A stretch of DNA of 64,000 nucleotides from an uncultured Parabacteroides sp. (GCA_910577325.1 CAJTMR010000002.1:118641-182640); one strand, 5' to 3'. Shown: positions 43,381 to 53,027, counted from the stretch's first letter. Notes: generated by a model from the sequence alone, not told the origin. Made by a program: numbers and translations.

Positions 43381-45348
43381 TTATCGTTTTATGACGATAT
43401 AATCTCCAAATGATTTATGTGCATTCACGGCGTTACGGAACCCGTTCCAGTCGCCTGCCTCGTACACGCGTTTCTTCAACGCTAACTTTTGGTGCAGCAC
43501 TACTTTGTTGCCGTCTTGGCGGAGGAAACCTTCGAAGTCGGCGGCGGAACTTTGCGCGCTGTCTTCTTTCCCGTCACCTGCTAACTTATAGCCTGCGGGG
43601 AGTTGGATCGTTTCGTCCAGTTCGACCAAGCGTGAGCAGGCATCCTTGAAACCATACCGGCGTTCTTCGAGGTCGGTGTTGATGCGCAGGTAGCTTTTTA
43701 CCTGGTTGTAAAGGTTATTCATCACCATCGGTTTAAACAGCATTTCTCCTTCTCCGGGAAGGGCATAACCGGGTATTTCATAACGGAATGTCATCTTGAT
43801 AGGGGCGGCTTGATAGTTCTTCGGGTCTTTGCCGTAATCCACGCTGATAAGACGTGCTTTGGGTGAGACGGCAAGGAGCTGGCTTTCCAGAGCGTTTTGC
43901 CACTGGGATTGCCAGCCGGTGGTGAAGATACGGCGGATGTTGCTGTCCGATTGCCCTTCGGCTGTGATCGTGAACTGTCCGGTCAGCGTGCCTTTGGCAT
44001 CCAAACGGTTGTCGGCTTTGATGCGGACGTAATGATTTTCCGGTGCGGAAACCGGCGTGAGGCAGAGGTCGGACCCTTCGGGAACGCCCGGCAGGTAGTT
44101 CTGCTGTTGTTCGGCGCTGCTCCACAGTTCGCGGCAGAAGGGGACCCAAGTCGGATCGAGCGGCATATAGGTTCCGCTGGAAAGTTTCACGACGGCGACA
44201 CAGTGGTTGAAATGGTCGGCGGGGATGCTTTCCACGCGGCTGCCTGCCATCGTCATGGCCGGATAGGCTTCGAAGCCAGCCATGCGCAGGAAAGCAATCA
44301 AGGTTCCGGCAATGTCCTTGCAGACGCCTGCCCGGTCCGTGTAGTTCATCTTCAGGTTATGCAGCGTGTAGCCTTCGCCTTTGCCCATCGAAATGCCGGA
44401 GTAGCGGATGTTGTCGGCAACCCAGTGGGTAAGGACGGCGATCTTCTCCATCTCCGTCTTTTTGCCTTTGATCAATTCGTCCACTTTCTTCTGGGCTTCG
44501 GGGATGGCGTCGAAACTGCCGTAGTCTTCATTCACCTTGTTGAACCAAAGGGATTTGTCCTGCCAGCGTGGTGTGCTGGACATCATCAGCTTAGGTGCGG
44601 CGTCGAAGAGGTCGACCATGTTTGGTTCGCGGCGGGTCGGCATGATGTCCGTGCTGACGAACGTATAGGCTTTCCGTCCGTCCTCGTAACGCATGGAAGA
44701 GGTGCATTCTCCTTGGTAGAACTGGAACTGCATCTCTTTCTCCATCGGGATGTTTACCTTATATACCTTGCGGACGGTCGGCTCGGTCGCCCAGAAAGGG
44801 ACGATGTCGTAGAACTGTCCGCGCATGGGCGGGATGAAACGGGATTCGTCGTTGTCTGTACCGGCAGTCAGCAGGGCGTAGGTGAAACCTTTCTTGTCGA
44901 TCTGGTAGTCGATGATATCGCCCGGATCGAGACGGCCAACTTCCATCATGATCTGCCGTGCTCCCCAGTAGATGGCACGGGCAGGAGCAGCGTAGTCTTG
45001 TTGTCGGGTGATGTCGAGGTTGATCACGTCGCCATTGGCTTTATAGATGGTGACGCGATGGAACTCGGCATGTGCCGTCAGCGGGTCGTAATCGTATTTG
45101 AGGATGCGATTGGCGACCGCTCCGCGTGTGTTCATGACTTTGACGATCTTGCAGACAGCGAAAGAGCCGGAGCCGGTAGGCTGCACGGTCACTGCGGTGC
45201 TGTCGAGCAGGTTTACACAGTCGTAGCCTGCATATAATTCCGGCTTTTGCAAAGTCGGATCGGGTGCGGTCCTGCAACTTTCACCACTTTGTCCGTAAGC
45301 GGGCAAAGTGGCAAGAATGGCGGAGGCGAAGATTGATAGATACTTCAT
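43381..45348 (-). CDS. DUF3857 / transglutaminase-fold exported protein, intact triad
   Basis: 655 aa with signal peptide (LSIFASAILATLPAYG), DUF3857 domain, then a transglutaminase core with Cys in RAGVCKDIAGTL, His in DHFNHCVAV and Asp in MPLDPTW, the normal Cys-His-Asp order. Family members are proposed periplasmic peptidases or amidases; substrate unknown. It starts 43 bp after menE and is followed at 43 bp by its degenerate paralog. Confidence 0.85.
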   Translation of the reverse strand: MKYLSIFASAILATLPAYGQSGESCRTAPDPTLQKPELYAGYDCVNLLDSTAVTVQPTGSGSFAVCKIVKVMNTRGAVANRILKYDYDPLTAHAEFHRVTIYKANGDVINLDITRQQDYAAPARAIYWGARQIMMEVGRLDPGDIIDYQIDKKGFTYALLTAGTDNDESRFIPPMRGQFYDIVPFWATEPTVRKVYKVNIPMEKEMQFQFYQGECTSSMRYEDGRKAYTFVSTDIMPTRREPNMVDLFDAAPKLMMSSTPRWQDKSLWFNKVNEDYGSFDAIPEAQKKVDELIKGKKTEMEKIAVLTHWVADNIRYSGISMGKGEGYTLHNLKMNYTDRAGVCKDIAGTLIAFLRMAGFEAYPAMTMAGSRVESIPADHFNHCVAVVKLSSGTYMPLDPTWVPFCRELWSSAEQQQNYLPGVPEGSDLCLTPVSAPENHYVRIKADNRLDAKGTLTGQFTITAEGQSDSNIRRIFTTGWQSQWQNALESQLLAVSPKARLISVDYGKDPKNYQAAPIKMTFRYEIPGYALPGEGEMLFKPMVMNNLYNQVKSYLRINTDLEERRYGFKDACSRLVELDETIQLPAGYKLAGDGKEDSAQSSAADFEGFLRQDGNKVVLHQKLALKKRVYEAGDWNGFRNAVNAHKSFGDYIVIKR

Positions 45349-45391
45349 AAAAAATATAGTGTTTTAAAATGTTTATTTTGTCACTTTCGAT

Positions 45392-46462
45392 TTAATTCAA
45401 AAATTCCATTGCCAGTTTTCGACATGCTACCCGGTCGATTTTTCCGTTGTCGGTGAAGGGGATTGTTTCGACTTGGAGGATGTGTTTCGGACGCTGGTAT
45501 TTGGGTAAGATTTCAACTATTTTTTCTTTCAATTCGGAAAGATAGTTGTTTTCCGGTAAGGAAAGAAACTGTTTCCCAATAAAGGAAGAGGCTGCCTCCT
45601 TAGCAGGGAAGCAGCCTCTTCCTGCGTTTATCAATAAAACCATCGCTTCTCCGAACTTTGGGTCCGGAACGGATGTTATGGCAAAGTTGGCAGAAATGAC
45701 GGGACGTAAGGTTTCCTCTACGATCTCCGTTTGTATTTTTATGCCTCCGCTATTGATGATGTTGTCTTTCCTTCCCAAGATTCGGAAATGACCGTCTGGG
45801 AGCAGTTCGGCAACGTCGTTTGTGACGAGTGTCTCGTCTGCGACAAGCGGAGCGTTTATCACCAATGTATTGTCTGTCGAGAGAGATAGTTTGACAGACG
45901 GGAAAGGCGTGTAATAAGGAGATGCATTCGGTCCGTTCAATTGGCGTAGGGCGATATGTGAAACGGTTTCTGTCATTCCGTAGGTAGAGTAGGCACGGAT
46001 AGGTAGTTCTTGTATCCGGGTTTCCAGTTCGCGGTCGATGGAGCCGCCGCCGATGATCAGGATATCGATTTGGCAGAGGCGTTCACGTTCTTCCGGTACT
46101 TGCAATGTGTTGTACACTTGCAACGGGATCATGGCGGCGAACCGGAGCGGCATGTCGATGTCTGCCATCGGATGTCCGGAAGGTTCGCGCACGATCAAGT
46201 CTAATCCTGCCACAAGTGACCGGACAACCATCATCTTCCCGGCAATGTACCGGATCGGCATGCAAAGGAGGGCCTTATCTCCCTGCTGTAACCCTAAATA
46301 ATCGCAGGTAATACGGGCACTGTTTATCATCTGTTCCTTGCGGATCGTGATTCGTTTGGGTATACCGGTCGAACCGGAAGTCTGTACTTCCAAATAAGGA
46401 GAGGCAGACTTCCAGTCGTCTAAAAAAGTTTGTAAATCTTCTGATATTTTTGATATTGCCAT
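45392..46462 (-). CDS. menE: O-succinylbenzoate-CoA ligase, short Bacteroidetes form
   Basis: Activates o-succinylbenzoate to its CoA ester in menaquinone synthesis. AMP-forming ligase with SGSTGIPKRITIRK, AYSTYGMTET and the hinge LGRKDNIINSGGIKI, and the C-terminal catalytic Lys in DNGKIDR. At 356 aa it is much shorter than the 450-540 aa of Bacillus/E. coli MenE, because the N-terminal subdomain is reduced; this is typical of the phylum. It is the fifth gene of the men cluster. Confidence 0.9.
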   Translation of the reverse strand: MAISKISEDLQTFLDDWKSASPYLEVQTSGSTGIPKRITIRKEQMINSARITCDYLGLQQGDKALLCMPIRYIAGKMMVVRSLVAGLDLIVREPSGHPMADIDMPLRFAAMIPLQVYNTLQVPEERERLCQIDILIIGGGSIDRELETRIQELPIRAYSTYGMTETVSHIALRQLNGPNASPYYTPFPSVKLSLSTDNTLVINAPLVADETLVTNDVAELLPDGHFRILGRKDNIINSGGIKIQTEIVEETLRPVISANFAITSVPDPKFGEAMVLLINAGRGCFPAKEAASSFIGKQFLSLPENNYLSELKEKIVEILPKYQRPKHILQVETIPFTDNGKIDRVACRKLAMEFLN

Positions 46463-46481
46463 AAATATAAGAATCTATAAA

Positions 46482-47507
46482 CTATTTGGGGTTTGACCAA
46501 AGGCAATCTCCCATTACTACCAACGGCATGTCGATGTTGTTGGTGAAGAGACCACCGGTTCCCAACCCTTGCGGAAAAGGATTGTTGAAAGTCGCGCACC
46601 ATTGAGCGATGGCGTTCAGGCCGACATTCGATTCCAATGCCGAAGTGATCCACCAGCCGATCTGTCGGTCTTCAGCTTCTTTTATCCATTCATTACAACC
46701 GTACAAACCACCATGAAGGGACGGTTTCAATATGATATATTGTGGATTGATGGAAGAAAGCAATTCCTGTTTCTTTTCCGGTGTATTGCAGCCGATCAGT
46801 TCTTCGTCAAGGGCGATGGGGACTGGGGAGGAAGCAGCTAACAGAGCCATGTTTTCCCACTGTCCGGCACGAATCGGCTGTTCAATTGAGTGCAGGTCCA
46901 ATTCTGCGAGGCGGTTCAACTTTACCATGGCTTCGTCCGGCGAGAAAGCACCGTTGGCATCGACACGCAGTTCGATTTCATCGGACGAAAATTGTTCGCG
47001 GATGATACGAAGAATTTTCAATTCTTTATCGAAGTCAATGGCTCCGATCTTCAGTTTGATACAACGAAAGCCGGATTCGATCTTTTCAGCCACTTGTCTC
47101 AACATCTTCTCGTAGCTGTCCATCCAGATCAGGCCGTTGATGGGAATGCCCGTTTCACCACGCGAGAAAGGTGTGTCCCATATATTAAAACTATTGGCCT
47201 CGTAATGTAGAAGGGCTGTTTCCAAGCCGAACATAATAGAAGGATAGTCACGCAGTCCGTCTATATCGATTTTGCCTGTGTTGACGAAGTTATGGCAAGC
47301 GTTTGACAGTATTTTCTCATATTCGGGAACATCGTCGCAACTCAGGTTGGGCAGTGGAGCACATTCTCCGACTCCCCAGTGATCGGGATTGTCATTTGAA
47401 GTAAGAACGATAAACCAGCTTTTTCGTTCCGGATACGTTCCGCGTGAAGTGGTTACCGGTTTCTTGAAATACAGTACTCTGGGATAAATTTCGATTTTAT
47501 AGTGCAT
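46482..47507 (-). CDS. menC: O-succinylbenzoate synthase
   Basis: Enolase-superfamily dehydratase making o-succinylbenzoate. 341 aa. Catalytic Lys in CIKLKIGAIDFDKE; metal ligands Asp in LRVDANGAFSPDEAM, Glu in HSIEQPI and Asp in ALDEELIG; second Lys in YIILKPSLHGG. Lies 16 bp after menB and 19 bp before menE. Confidence 0.93.
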   Translation of the reverse strand: MHYKIEIYPRVLYFKKPVTTSRGTYPERKSWFIVLTSNDNPDHWGVGECAPLPNLSCDDVPEYEKILSNACHNFVNTGKIDIDGLRDYPSIMFGLETALLHYEANSFNIWDTPFSRGETGIPINGLIWMDSYEKMLRQVAEKIESGFRCIKLKIGAIDFDKELKILRIIREQFSSDEIELRVDANGAFSPDEAMVKLNRLAELDLHSIEQPIRAGQWENMALLAASSPVPIALDEELIGCNTPEKKQELLSSINPQYIILKPSLHGGLYGCNEWIKEAEDRQIGWWITSALESNVGLNAIAQWCATFNNPFPQGLGTGGLFTNNIDMPLVVMGDCLWSNPK

Positions 47508-47523
47508 AATTTATGTACTTTAT

Positions 47524-48348
47524 TTAAGGAAATTTCGGATAATCTTCGAAACGCGGACGACGTTTTTCCAAGAAAGCCTTACCGCCTTCCTGTGCTTCGT
47601 CGGTCATGTAATATAGCATGGTGGCATCGCCTGCCAGTTCTTGGATTCCGGCTTGGCCGTCCAGTTCGGCATTGAGGCCGGCCTTGATCATGCGGAGGGC
47701 AAGCGGGCTGAGCAACATCATCTCTTCTGCCCAACTGACATATTCGTCTTCGAGTTGTTCCAAAGGTACGACCTTGTTCACAAGGCCCATGTCAAGTGCC
47801 TCCTGTGCATTGTATTTACGACAAAGAAACCAAATCTCACGCGCTTTTTTCTGGCCGACAATGCGGGCCAAATAGGAGGAACCGAACCCGGCGTCGAAAC
47901 TTCCCACACGCGGGCCAGTCTGTCCGAATATCGCGTTTTCAGAAGCAATCGTCAGGTCGCAGACCACATGCAACACATGTCCGCCACCGATTGCAAAACC
48001 GTTTACGGCAGCAATCACCGGCTTCGGAATCGAGCGGATCTGTTTTTGTACATCGAGCACATTCAACCGTGCCACCCCATCTTTACCGATGTAGCCGCCA
48101 TGGCCTTTCACATGCATGTCGCCTCCTGCACAGAAGGCCGTGTCTCCGGCTCCTGTCAGTACGACGACATTGATATCTGGCCGTTCGCGGCAGATATAGA
48201 GAGCATCGCTCATTTCCGTCGTTGTAGTCGGTGTGAAAGCGTTGCAATAACGTTCGCGGTTGATGGTGATGCGGGCGATCCCGTTGTAGAATTCGAACAG
48301 GATTTCTTCATATTCTTTGATGGTAGTCCATTCTCTTTTTGTTTCCAT
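47524..48348 (-). CDS. menB: 1,4-dihydroxy-2-naphthoyl-CoA synthase
   Basis: Crotonase-family ring-closure enzyme of menaquinone synthesis, 274 aa. The oxyanion-hole motifs FCAGGDMHVKGHGGY and AVNGFAIGGGHVLH, the QTGPRVGSFDAGFGSSYLAR segment and the C-terminal RRPRFEDYPKFP identify MenB rather than a general enoyl-CoA hydratase. Confidence 0.96.
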   Translation of the reverse strand: METKREWTTIKEYEEILFEFYNGIARITINRERYCNAFTPTTTTEMSDALYICRERPDINVVVLTGAGDTAFCAGGDMHVKGHGGYIGKDGVARLNVLDVQKQIRSIPKPVIAAVNGFAIGGGHVLHVVCDLTIASENAIFGQTGPRVGSFDAGFGSSYLARIVGQKKAREIWFLCRKYNAQEALDMGLVNKVVPLEQLEDEYVSWAEEMMLLSPLALRMIKAGLNAELDGQAGIQELAGDATMLYYMTDEAQEGGKAFLEKRRPRFEDYPKFP

Positions 48349-48371
48349 AAGATGAATTTATGATTGTTGGA

Positions 48372-49361
48372 TTATAAGTTACTTTTTAATATCTTTCGTA
48401 CCTTTTCTTTCAGATCTGGCGTCGGGACGGATTGCTGATCGGTGAAAGCAAGGACGAAATTTTCAGCTAAGATTTCTTCCGGATGAATGATGTATTGCGT
48501 GTTTTCGCCGATTTTCTTTTTAAAATCGCTAATCTTTTCCATCGGATAGACGATGGTTTTCCCGTTTTCCTGTTCGGGCTTCATCTGTTCGTTATATGGG
48601 ACGAACCCGATGTTCATGTATTGAAAAAAAGAGCCTGTCGTGTATGGCCTATCTGCATAAAGAACCATTGCGCATTTTACCGGTTTCCCTTCAACGATGA
48701 AAGTGGCGTAACTGTCATAACGTCCTACATCGGGATTCGAAATGTGTATGTCCCACAGGTCTTTCGGATAGTCGAGTTCTTCATCTGTCACCGTGAATCC
48801 GATCGTCTCGTACATTTTTCTCTTAAAAGCCAAGCTATTGCGTGTTAGTACATGAAAGGTTTCGTGCAGCAGCAATTTCTGGTGGAAATCAGTTGGCAGA
48901 TGTGTAAACAAGCGATCCGTAAGCGCGATCCAATTGCTGCGGGTATAACCGCCGGCTCCGCCTTCGTCGTTCAGGGTCGATTTGACTAACATGATTTCTT
49001 TGGGCAGTGGCAACTTGAACTGTTCCCGACGGATCGTATTGTTGATCGTTTCCGTCAAGTGTTGTATTTTTTCTTTTTCTTCATCCGTCCATTCTCGTAA
49101 TTCTTGTATGGACATGGCTATCAGTTCTTCTTTCGTCCCTTCTGGATTTTGCAGGCGGGAAACGATGTCGAACGAACTTCGGTTGAGGATGTAGCTGTCT
49201 TCGGTAAGCATCAGTTTTTTTGCCTCTTCGAGAGTTGCCGGTCGGAAACAGATGGTGTCTGAATAGGTCGGTCGGTTGTCTTCCTGCGAAACTTCTTTTG
49301 CTTTATTTTGGCAATTCAAGAACAGGGTGAGGCTACAAATCGATAAAAGAATTTTGTTCAT
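48372..49361 (-). CDS. HExxH lipoprotein inserted in the menaquinone operon
   Basis: 329-aa lipoprotein (LTLFLNC, Cys17). A zinc-peptidase motif LLLHETFHVL (HETFH at 166-170) is followed near residue 290 by HPEEILAENF, which could give the third ligand, as in some gluzincin-like families. The family is not recognised. It lies 6 bp after menD and 23 bp before menB, so it is co-transcribed with quinone genes although it should be outside the cytoplasm. No enzymatic role in menaquinone synthesis is evident. Confidence 0.75.
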   Translation of the reverse strand: MNKILLSICSLTLFLNCQNKAKEVSQEDNRPTYSDTICFRPATLEEAKKLMLTEDSYILNRSSFDIVSRLQNPEGTKEELIAMSIQELREWTDEEKEKIQHLTETINNTIRREQFKLPLPKEIMLVKSTLNDEGGAGGYTRSNWIALTDRLFTHLPTDFHQKLLLHETFHVLTRNSLAFKRKMYETIGFTVTDEELDYPKDLWDIHISNPDVGRYDSYATFIVEGKPVKCAMVLYADRPYTTGSFFQYMNIGFVPYNEQMKPEQENGKTIVYPMEKISDFKKKIGENTQYIIHPEEILAENFVLAFTDQQSVPTPDLKEKVRKILKSNL

Positions 49362-49367
49362 GGCATA

Positions 49368-51032
49368 CTATTTTTTTAATTGGTGGTAATACTCTTTGAG
49401 TTGCCGTACATCTTCAGCCGCATCCGTGAATACCTCCATCAGCATTGGCCGGTTGTGTGGTGCGGACTGGGTGAAAATTGCCATTGCATCCGTCAATTCC
49501 TTGTCGTTATGGACGGGAAGGTAGAAGAATTCCCGCTCTTCGGCCCATCCTTTGGCGGAAGTTTTGTGCGTGGCTGTCACGAAACGGTGCGTTTTCTCTT
49601 CCATTTCCAGCTCGGGGAGTGTTTGGAATATTTCTCCGCCTCCGTTGTTGAGCAGCAATATACGCAGGTTACAACCGAAGTTGGTGTTCCAAAGTGCGTT
49701 CATGTCATAAAAGAAACTCAGGTCACCTAAAACCACGAAGTTCAGTTTGTCTGAACAGACGGAGTATCCGATGGCGGTCGAGAGAGAGCCTTCTATGCCA
49801 CTTGTCCCCCGGTTGCAGCAGACTTCGACCTCTTCGGGAAGCATGTATAGTTGGGCGTAACGTACGGCGGAACTGTTTCCTAAATGTAAGGCGGCAGGTG
49901 TAGGCAGCGATTGAATCAATGCTCCGATGGCAGCCATTTCCGAATAGCCGAATTCCGGTTGTGGCAGGTCGCGGGTGTTGTTCTCCCAAATACGTGGGAA
50001 ATCCGTTGTCCGGTTCTCCAGCAGGTAAGCGATCTTTTCGAGAAATTCGAACGGGTCCATCTCGATAACGGTTGTCAAGGAACCGTAAAGATCTGCGACT
50101 TTGCCGTCAAGCGAAACATGCCAGTGTTCGCGGGGTGGATGCTTACGGAGAAACTGTTTGAGGCGTTTCGACACGATATGTCCGCCGTACGTGATCAGCA
50201 GGTCGGGAACCATCTTCTCTAACTTTTCTTCCGGTAAGGCATAGAGGGCGGCATCGAAATTCTTTACCGGTATGCCGGGAACGATCCTGTTTCCCGTGTG
50301 CTCGGTAAGCCAAGCGAAATGCTTGTACAGCAGTTTGGCATATTTCTTTTCAAAGAGATAAATCAGGTTCATCTGTCCGGCAACGATCATGCGCCGATTG
50401 TATTTGTTCAGTCGTTCGATCAGTCCGGCATATTCACGGTCGTAGACGTTTAATCCCTGGTAGCGGGTGATGACGCGCACCTTCGGCAATTCTTCTGTGG
50501 TGAAACGGAACAGCGGTTCCGAGATCGGCACGTTGATATGCACCGGCCCTTTCCCATGATGGTTCAGTTCGAGCAGGGCTTCGTTGATGAGACGGTTGCA
50601 ATGCCATTCGTCTTCGTCGGTATGTATCTCCGGCAGGTTGACGGATTTTTTGACAAGTGGACCGAAGACACTCGGTTGAGGAAGCGTCTGCCCGTCCATC
50701 TGTCCGATCCAGGCTCCGGGACGGTCTGCCGAGATCACGATCAACGGTACTTGCTGATAGAAGGCTTCCGATACGGCTGGATGGATGTTCAGCAACGCAC
50801 TGCCCGATGTGCAGCAGACGGCCGCCGGGCTACCGCCATGTAATGCCAGACCGATAGCGAAAAAAGCCGCACTTCGTTCGTCCGTCACCGGATAACAGGA
50901 GAAGAACGGATGGTTGGCAATCGTATGTACGATAGGTGAATTGCGGCTGCCGGGACACAAAACGATTTTCTTGACGTTGTGCTCAATGAGCAGGGCTACA
51001 AGTTGCAGGATGTTTTTCTTATCTGAATACAT
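49368..51032 (-). CDS. menD: SEPHCHC synthase (menaquinone)
   Basis: Thiamine-diphosphate enzyme joining isochorismate and 2-oxoglutarate; 554 aa. The N-terminal CPGSRNSPIVHTI motif, the ThDP-activating Glu in the DERSAAFFAIG region and the C-terminal ThDP/Mg segment GDLSFFYDMNALWN are present. First gene of the cluster menD-lipoprotein-menB-menC-menE. The isochorismate synthase gene (menF) and a menH-type gene are not found in this window. Confidence 0.95.
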   Translation of the reverse strand: MYSDKKNILQLVALLIEHNVKKIVLCPGSRNSPIVHTIANHPFFSCYPVTDERSAAFFAIGLALHGGSPAAVCCTSGSALLNIHPAVSEAFYQQVPLIVISADRPGAWIGQMDGQTLPQPSVFGPLVKKSVNLPEIHTDEDEWHCNRLINEALLELNHHGKGPVHINVPISEPLFRFTTEELPKVRVITRYQGLNVYDREYAGLIERLNKYNRRMIVAGQMNLIYLFEKKYAKLLYKHFAWLTEHTGNRIVPGIPVKNFDAALYALPEEKLEKMVPDLLITYGGHIVSKRLKQFLRKHPPREHWHVSLDGKVADLYGSLTTVIEMDPFEFLEKIAYLLENRTTDFPRIWENNTRDLPQPEFGYSEMAAIGALIQSLPTPAALHLGNSSAVRYAQLYMLPEEVEVCCNRGTSGIEGSLSTAIGYSVCSDKLNFVVLGDLSFFYDMNALWNTNFGCNLRILLLNNGGGEIFQTLPELEMEEKTHRFVTATHKTSAKGWAEEREFFYLPVHNDKELTDAMAIFTQSAPHNRPMLMEVFTDAAEDVRQLKEYYHQLKK

Positions 51033-51081
51033 AAAATATGTTTGTTTGCTTTCTCATGCGATCGTTTGATCGCTTTTTCTG

Positions 51082-51089
51082 CAAAGATA
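51082..51089 (-). promoter_or_regulatory. -7 box of the men operon
   Basis: Reverse-strand TATCTTTG, 49 bp before the menD ATG. Confidence 0.6.
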
Positions 51090-51404
51090 ATATCTGTGGG
51101 GCAGAAAACAGGCACACAATATGTAATTTTCTTAGTTTATCCTCAGATATGAGCAATACTTGGCAAGCAGGTTTTCTAATGGAAGGTCGCCTTTCTCAAA
51201 CCGCTCAGCATCAAGTGGAAAATTTTTTCGCACACTTGTGATTTACCCTTGTAGAGAGCTTTGATGTATTGATTTCCATTTTGTTGCTCGATACTGATTT
51301 CAGAAAACATGGACAGCATAATGCAGTTTGTTTTGCACGGTAGCGAAAAACATTTTTTTCACGGCAAGTTTTACTCCATGACTTTGAGTATTTGGACCGC
51401 CGCC

Positions 51405-51541
51405 ATATCCGTGAGACCTCCCCGGTTAAGAAAATATAATCTTTCCGCCTTATGCCTGCTTGATTTACCTTCTCCGTTCCGTATAGCTACCGGGCACATT
51501 GGGGACTTTCACCCGTTAGATTATACCCATGCTGGGCGAAC
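51405..51541 (-). mobile_element. 5' fragment of a group II intron
   Basis: Read on the minus strand from 51541, the DNA begins GTTCGCCCAGCATGGG, then TCTAACGGGTGAAAGTCCC, GGTAGCTA and later GGGGAGGTCTCACGG. This is the order of domain I at the 5' end of bacterial group II introns (usually GTGCGCCCAGCATGGG...GGTGAAAGTCCC). No intron-encoded reverse transcriptase or 3' domain V is present, so it is a dead remnant. Identification rests on motif memory, not on a covariance search. Confidence 0.6.
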
Positions 51542-51587
51542 AAATAAAGGGAATGACTTTTTCAGCCACTCCCTTCTATTTCACTTT

Positions 51588-51944
51588 CTATCGAAAGATC
51601 CAATCCAGCCACTCTTGTCGGACATAAAACTGTCCTATTGCCACTAAAAAGGCAACCACTACAAAAAGCAAAAACAGCAGTACATCCCACATATAGATTG
51701 CCTTTTCCTTCCATTGCGTCTTCAGGCTTTTCCCGATCGTGCAAATCGGATATAAGAAAAGCAGAGGAATCACGCCCCGGAGTGCCGAAAGAAGGAACTT
51801 GCTTCCCCATTCCGGATGTGAATAGAATGCGAAAAAATAAACCGCCACCAACCAAGCCAACCTGGAAAGCGATATATATCCCCAATCCTTTTTCTCAGGA
51901 TTCCGGCCTATTCCAAAATGAACATCTGTGTAAATTGTCTTCAT
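51588..51944 (-). CDS. Small integral membrane protein, unknown function
   Basis: 118 aa with about three TM segments (LAWLVAVYFFAFY, LLSALRGVIPLLFLYPI, VLLFLLFVVVAFLVAI) and a Trp-rich C-terminus. Not recognised. Positive residues between the helices and a sensible start support a real gene, although no -7 box of standard form was found upstream. Confidence 0.6.
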   Translation of the reverse strand: MKTIYTDVHFGIGRNPEKKDWGYISLSRLAWLVAVYFFAFYSHPEWGSKFLLSALRGVIPLLFLYPICTIGKSLKTQWKEKAIYMWDVLLFLLFVVVAFLVAIGQFYVRQEWLDWIFR

Positions 51945-52096
51945 AGCGCAAAAATATTTTAAAGTTTAACATGTGCGTAATATATTCTTTTTTTTGCACA
52001 TACACAAATTTTCCATGAAAATTATTCAAACTTTTTTCTAAAGTTATATACAAAGGCAATATTGCCCTAAACATTTTAGAGAAAAAGGAAATAGTT

Positions 52097-52124
52097 TACT
52101 AAGGTAAAAATAACTACCTTAGTA
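52097..52124. repeat. Perfect 10-bp dyad TACTAAGGTA / TACCTTAGTA
   Basis: Arms at 52097-52106 and 52115-52124 with an 8-nt spacer; outside them GGAAATAGTT and AACTACTTCC also pair imperfectly, extending the structure to about 52087-52148. It lies in non-coding DNA with no gene close enough to assign it to. Confidence 0.5.
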
Positions 52125-52651
52125 GTAAGCCTCCAACTTAACTACTTCCTATGGTAAAATTAACACTTTTTGCGCAAGAAATCGCGCATTGTAACTATTC
52201 AGCGAATCGTGTACACGAGAGTTTGCAGTATTTATCTGGGAATAATCATCTGATTATCATAAAATCGACTCATCTGAAAATTTCCGTGACACAATAAGTC
52301 TTTCTTAACCAAAGATAGTACAAAGCCGGTATAGTGACTATCTTAGGCTATACAAGCGTGATAATGTGTCAGATAACAAAGCAGAAAATATACAATATCC
52401 CCTTTTACGGCATTTTTCTATTTCAAAGAAAATTTTGAACGGATACCATGTGACATTTTCATTCTTTTTATCGAAATTCGTTGACAATTGGCAGAAAGAG
52501 ATCTGGAAGAAATTAAAAAGCTCAACATATTTGTTACAAAAAAGTGGAAATGACTGACAGTGTGAAAAAATTAAACTCCTGGAGAATCGTCTGTAGCAAA
52601 CAAAAGTTTCCCACCACACCGGATATCACAAAAATAATTGGGGCCTTTTTT

Positions 52652-52754
52652 GCCACGAAGAGGGACTTCATTGCCGTGACGACCGTCTTCGTGGCTCTTG
52701 AGGTCCGATTTCACAGTATATGAACTCGGACTTCACGGCGATGACGACCGTCTT
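52652..52754. repeat. 65-bp-period direct repeat with internal dyad
   Basis: GCCACGAAGA (52652-52661) is the exact complement of TCTTCGTGGC (52686-52695). A 27-28 nt block ending TGACGACCGTCTT occurs at 52663-52689 and again at 52728-52754. Non-coding; possibly a structured RNA or a small degenerate repeat array. Confidence 0.5.
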
Positions 52755-52984
52755 TAAAGCAATAAACTGAGCACCTCACGGCAGAAGTGTCCTTTTTCTT
52801 GACAAAAAAGCGGAATTTGAGTCTATTCCTAAAGAATGTATATGATCGTTAGCGAAACAATAATATACAATAAGTCCATTCGAGAACAAGACATTTTAAG
52901 AATGAGGGGGTATTTGTGGAATTGGAGGGAGGATGGTCATAAAGTATGGCTTTGCTGGTCTCTGGGGATGTTCAGATAAAAAGT

Positions 52985-53027
52985 CAAAGCGTAACGAACG
53001 CTGTTTCTGCTGGTTCGTTACGCTTTG
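52985..53027 (-). terminator. Terminator of the GH31 gene
   Basis: Perfect 15-bp stem CAAAGCGTAACGAAC / GTTCGTTACGCTTTG with a 13-nt loop; on the minus strand it is followed by GACTTTTTAT. It starts 34 bp past the GH31 stop. Confidence 0.85.

Larger units (their letters stand above)
51033..51587. other. 555-bp region between menD and the small membrane gene
   Basis: Contains the men promoter, a decayed minus-strand frame around 51310-51120 (a 44-codon stretch from an ATG at 51311, shifted into another frame that reads on to about 51137) and the group II intron scrap at 51405-51541. No intact gene is supported. Confidence 0.6.

Noticed and set aside
43897..45237. 446-codon open frame antisense to the transglutaminase-type gene
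   Set aside because: Mirrors the codon pattern of the well-supported minus-strand protein; no family motif, signal or start context.
52338..52619. Overlapping frames on both strands in the 52.3-52.6 kb gap
   Set aside because: AT-rich, no motif, no promoter at a sensible distance, and the frames conflict with each other.
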